Assembly: GCA_009996555.1 (NCBI GenBank)
Contig: JAACZX010000161.1
Span: 1-5,891, forward strand
Direction of reading: 5' to 3'
Origin: Chitinophagaceae bacterium
GTDB taxonomy: Bacteria; Bacteroidota; Bacteroidia; Chitinophagales; Chitinophagaceae
DNA: 5,891 nucleotides
Shown here: positions 5,862 to 5,891 of the stretch, in pieces
Numbering within the stretch: position 1 is the stretch's first letter
Layout: each line of letters begins with the position of its first letter
Program-made: the position numbers and the translations under genes
The notes under the pieces: generated by a model
What the model was told of the DNA's origin: nothing
What the model saw: the letters and a program-made list of their open reading frames with translations, nothing else
Database searches by the model: none

Positions 5862-5877
5862 TGCTGATATATCAGCA
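5862..5877. repeat. Perfect 16-bp palindrome
   Basis: TGCTGATA followed directly by its reverse complement TATCAGCA forms a 16-bp perfect palindrome with no spacer. It could be a dimeric regulator's operator or the base of the same folded block. The T8 tract adjoins it on the left, so on the minus strand the palindrome would be followed by A8, not T8, and it is not a minus-strand terminator. Confidence 0.6.
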
Positions 5878-5891
5878 GAGGCGAGAAAATT

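Noticed and set aside
5813..5890. Minus-strand open frames entering from the right edge and stopping at 5813 and 5820
   Set aside because: Two different frames are open at once and both read through the palindrome and hairpin, so neither is favoured as the C-terminus of a real gene; sequence to the right is needed.
5822..5891. Plus-strand ATG frame (MRLVGRRNLGVFF...) running off the right edge
   Set aside because: It is only 23 codons within the window, is translated directly through the hairpin, T8 tract and palindrome, and has no clear promoter; it is more likely a shadow of the repeat block.

Overview
The window looks like ordinary chromosomal DNA of a member of the Bacteroidota, most likely the Chitinophagaceae or a close relative. 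The evidence is a BatD-family aerotolerance protein, a secreted DUF885 peptidase and a small lipoprotein of Bacteroidota type, no Shine-Dalgarno sequences before the start codons, and a TAnnTTTG-type -7 box. The placement below phylum level is inference from the style of the sequence, not from a search.

Layout, left to right. Positions 1-45 hold an imperfect 7-bp tandem repeat just beyond the stop codon of the first gene. A HAD-family pyrimidine nucleotidase of the YjjG/YfnB type lies on the minus strand (46-744). It is divergent from a short-chain dehydrogenase/reductase on the plus strand (828-1544). The 83 bp between their start codons hold a long inverted repeat built from heptamers of consensus GAAGTAC/GTACTTC. 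A BatD-family membrane protein follows (1616-3430) behind a recognisable -7 box. Next come a 139-bp gap, with a possible 27-residue ORF on the minus strand, and a secreted DUF885 metallopeptidase-like protein (3570-5279). A small cysteine-containing lipoprotein on the minus strand (5285-5713) converges on it with only 5 bp between the stop codons. The last 178 bp have no convincing gene but contain a nested hairpin, a GNRA-loop hairpin, a T8 tract and a perfect 16-bp palindrome.

The genes do not form an obvious pathway. The nucleotidase and the SDR are cytoplasmic enzymes that share a divergent control region. BatD, the DUF885 protein and the lipoprotein are all envelope proteins, but each appears to be its own transcription unit. 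BatD is notable because its usual partners (MoxR ATPase, DUF58 protein, BatA/BatB/BatC) are not beside it. I see no strong case for a new defence or mobile system. The parts most worth following up are the non-coding elements: the heptamer repeats flanking the nucleotidase gene, and the folded, REP-like block at the right edge.
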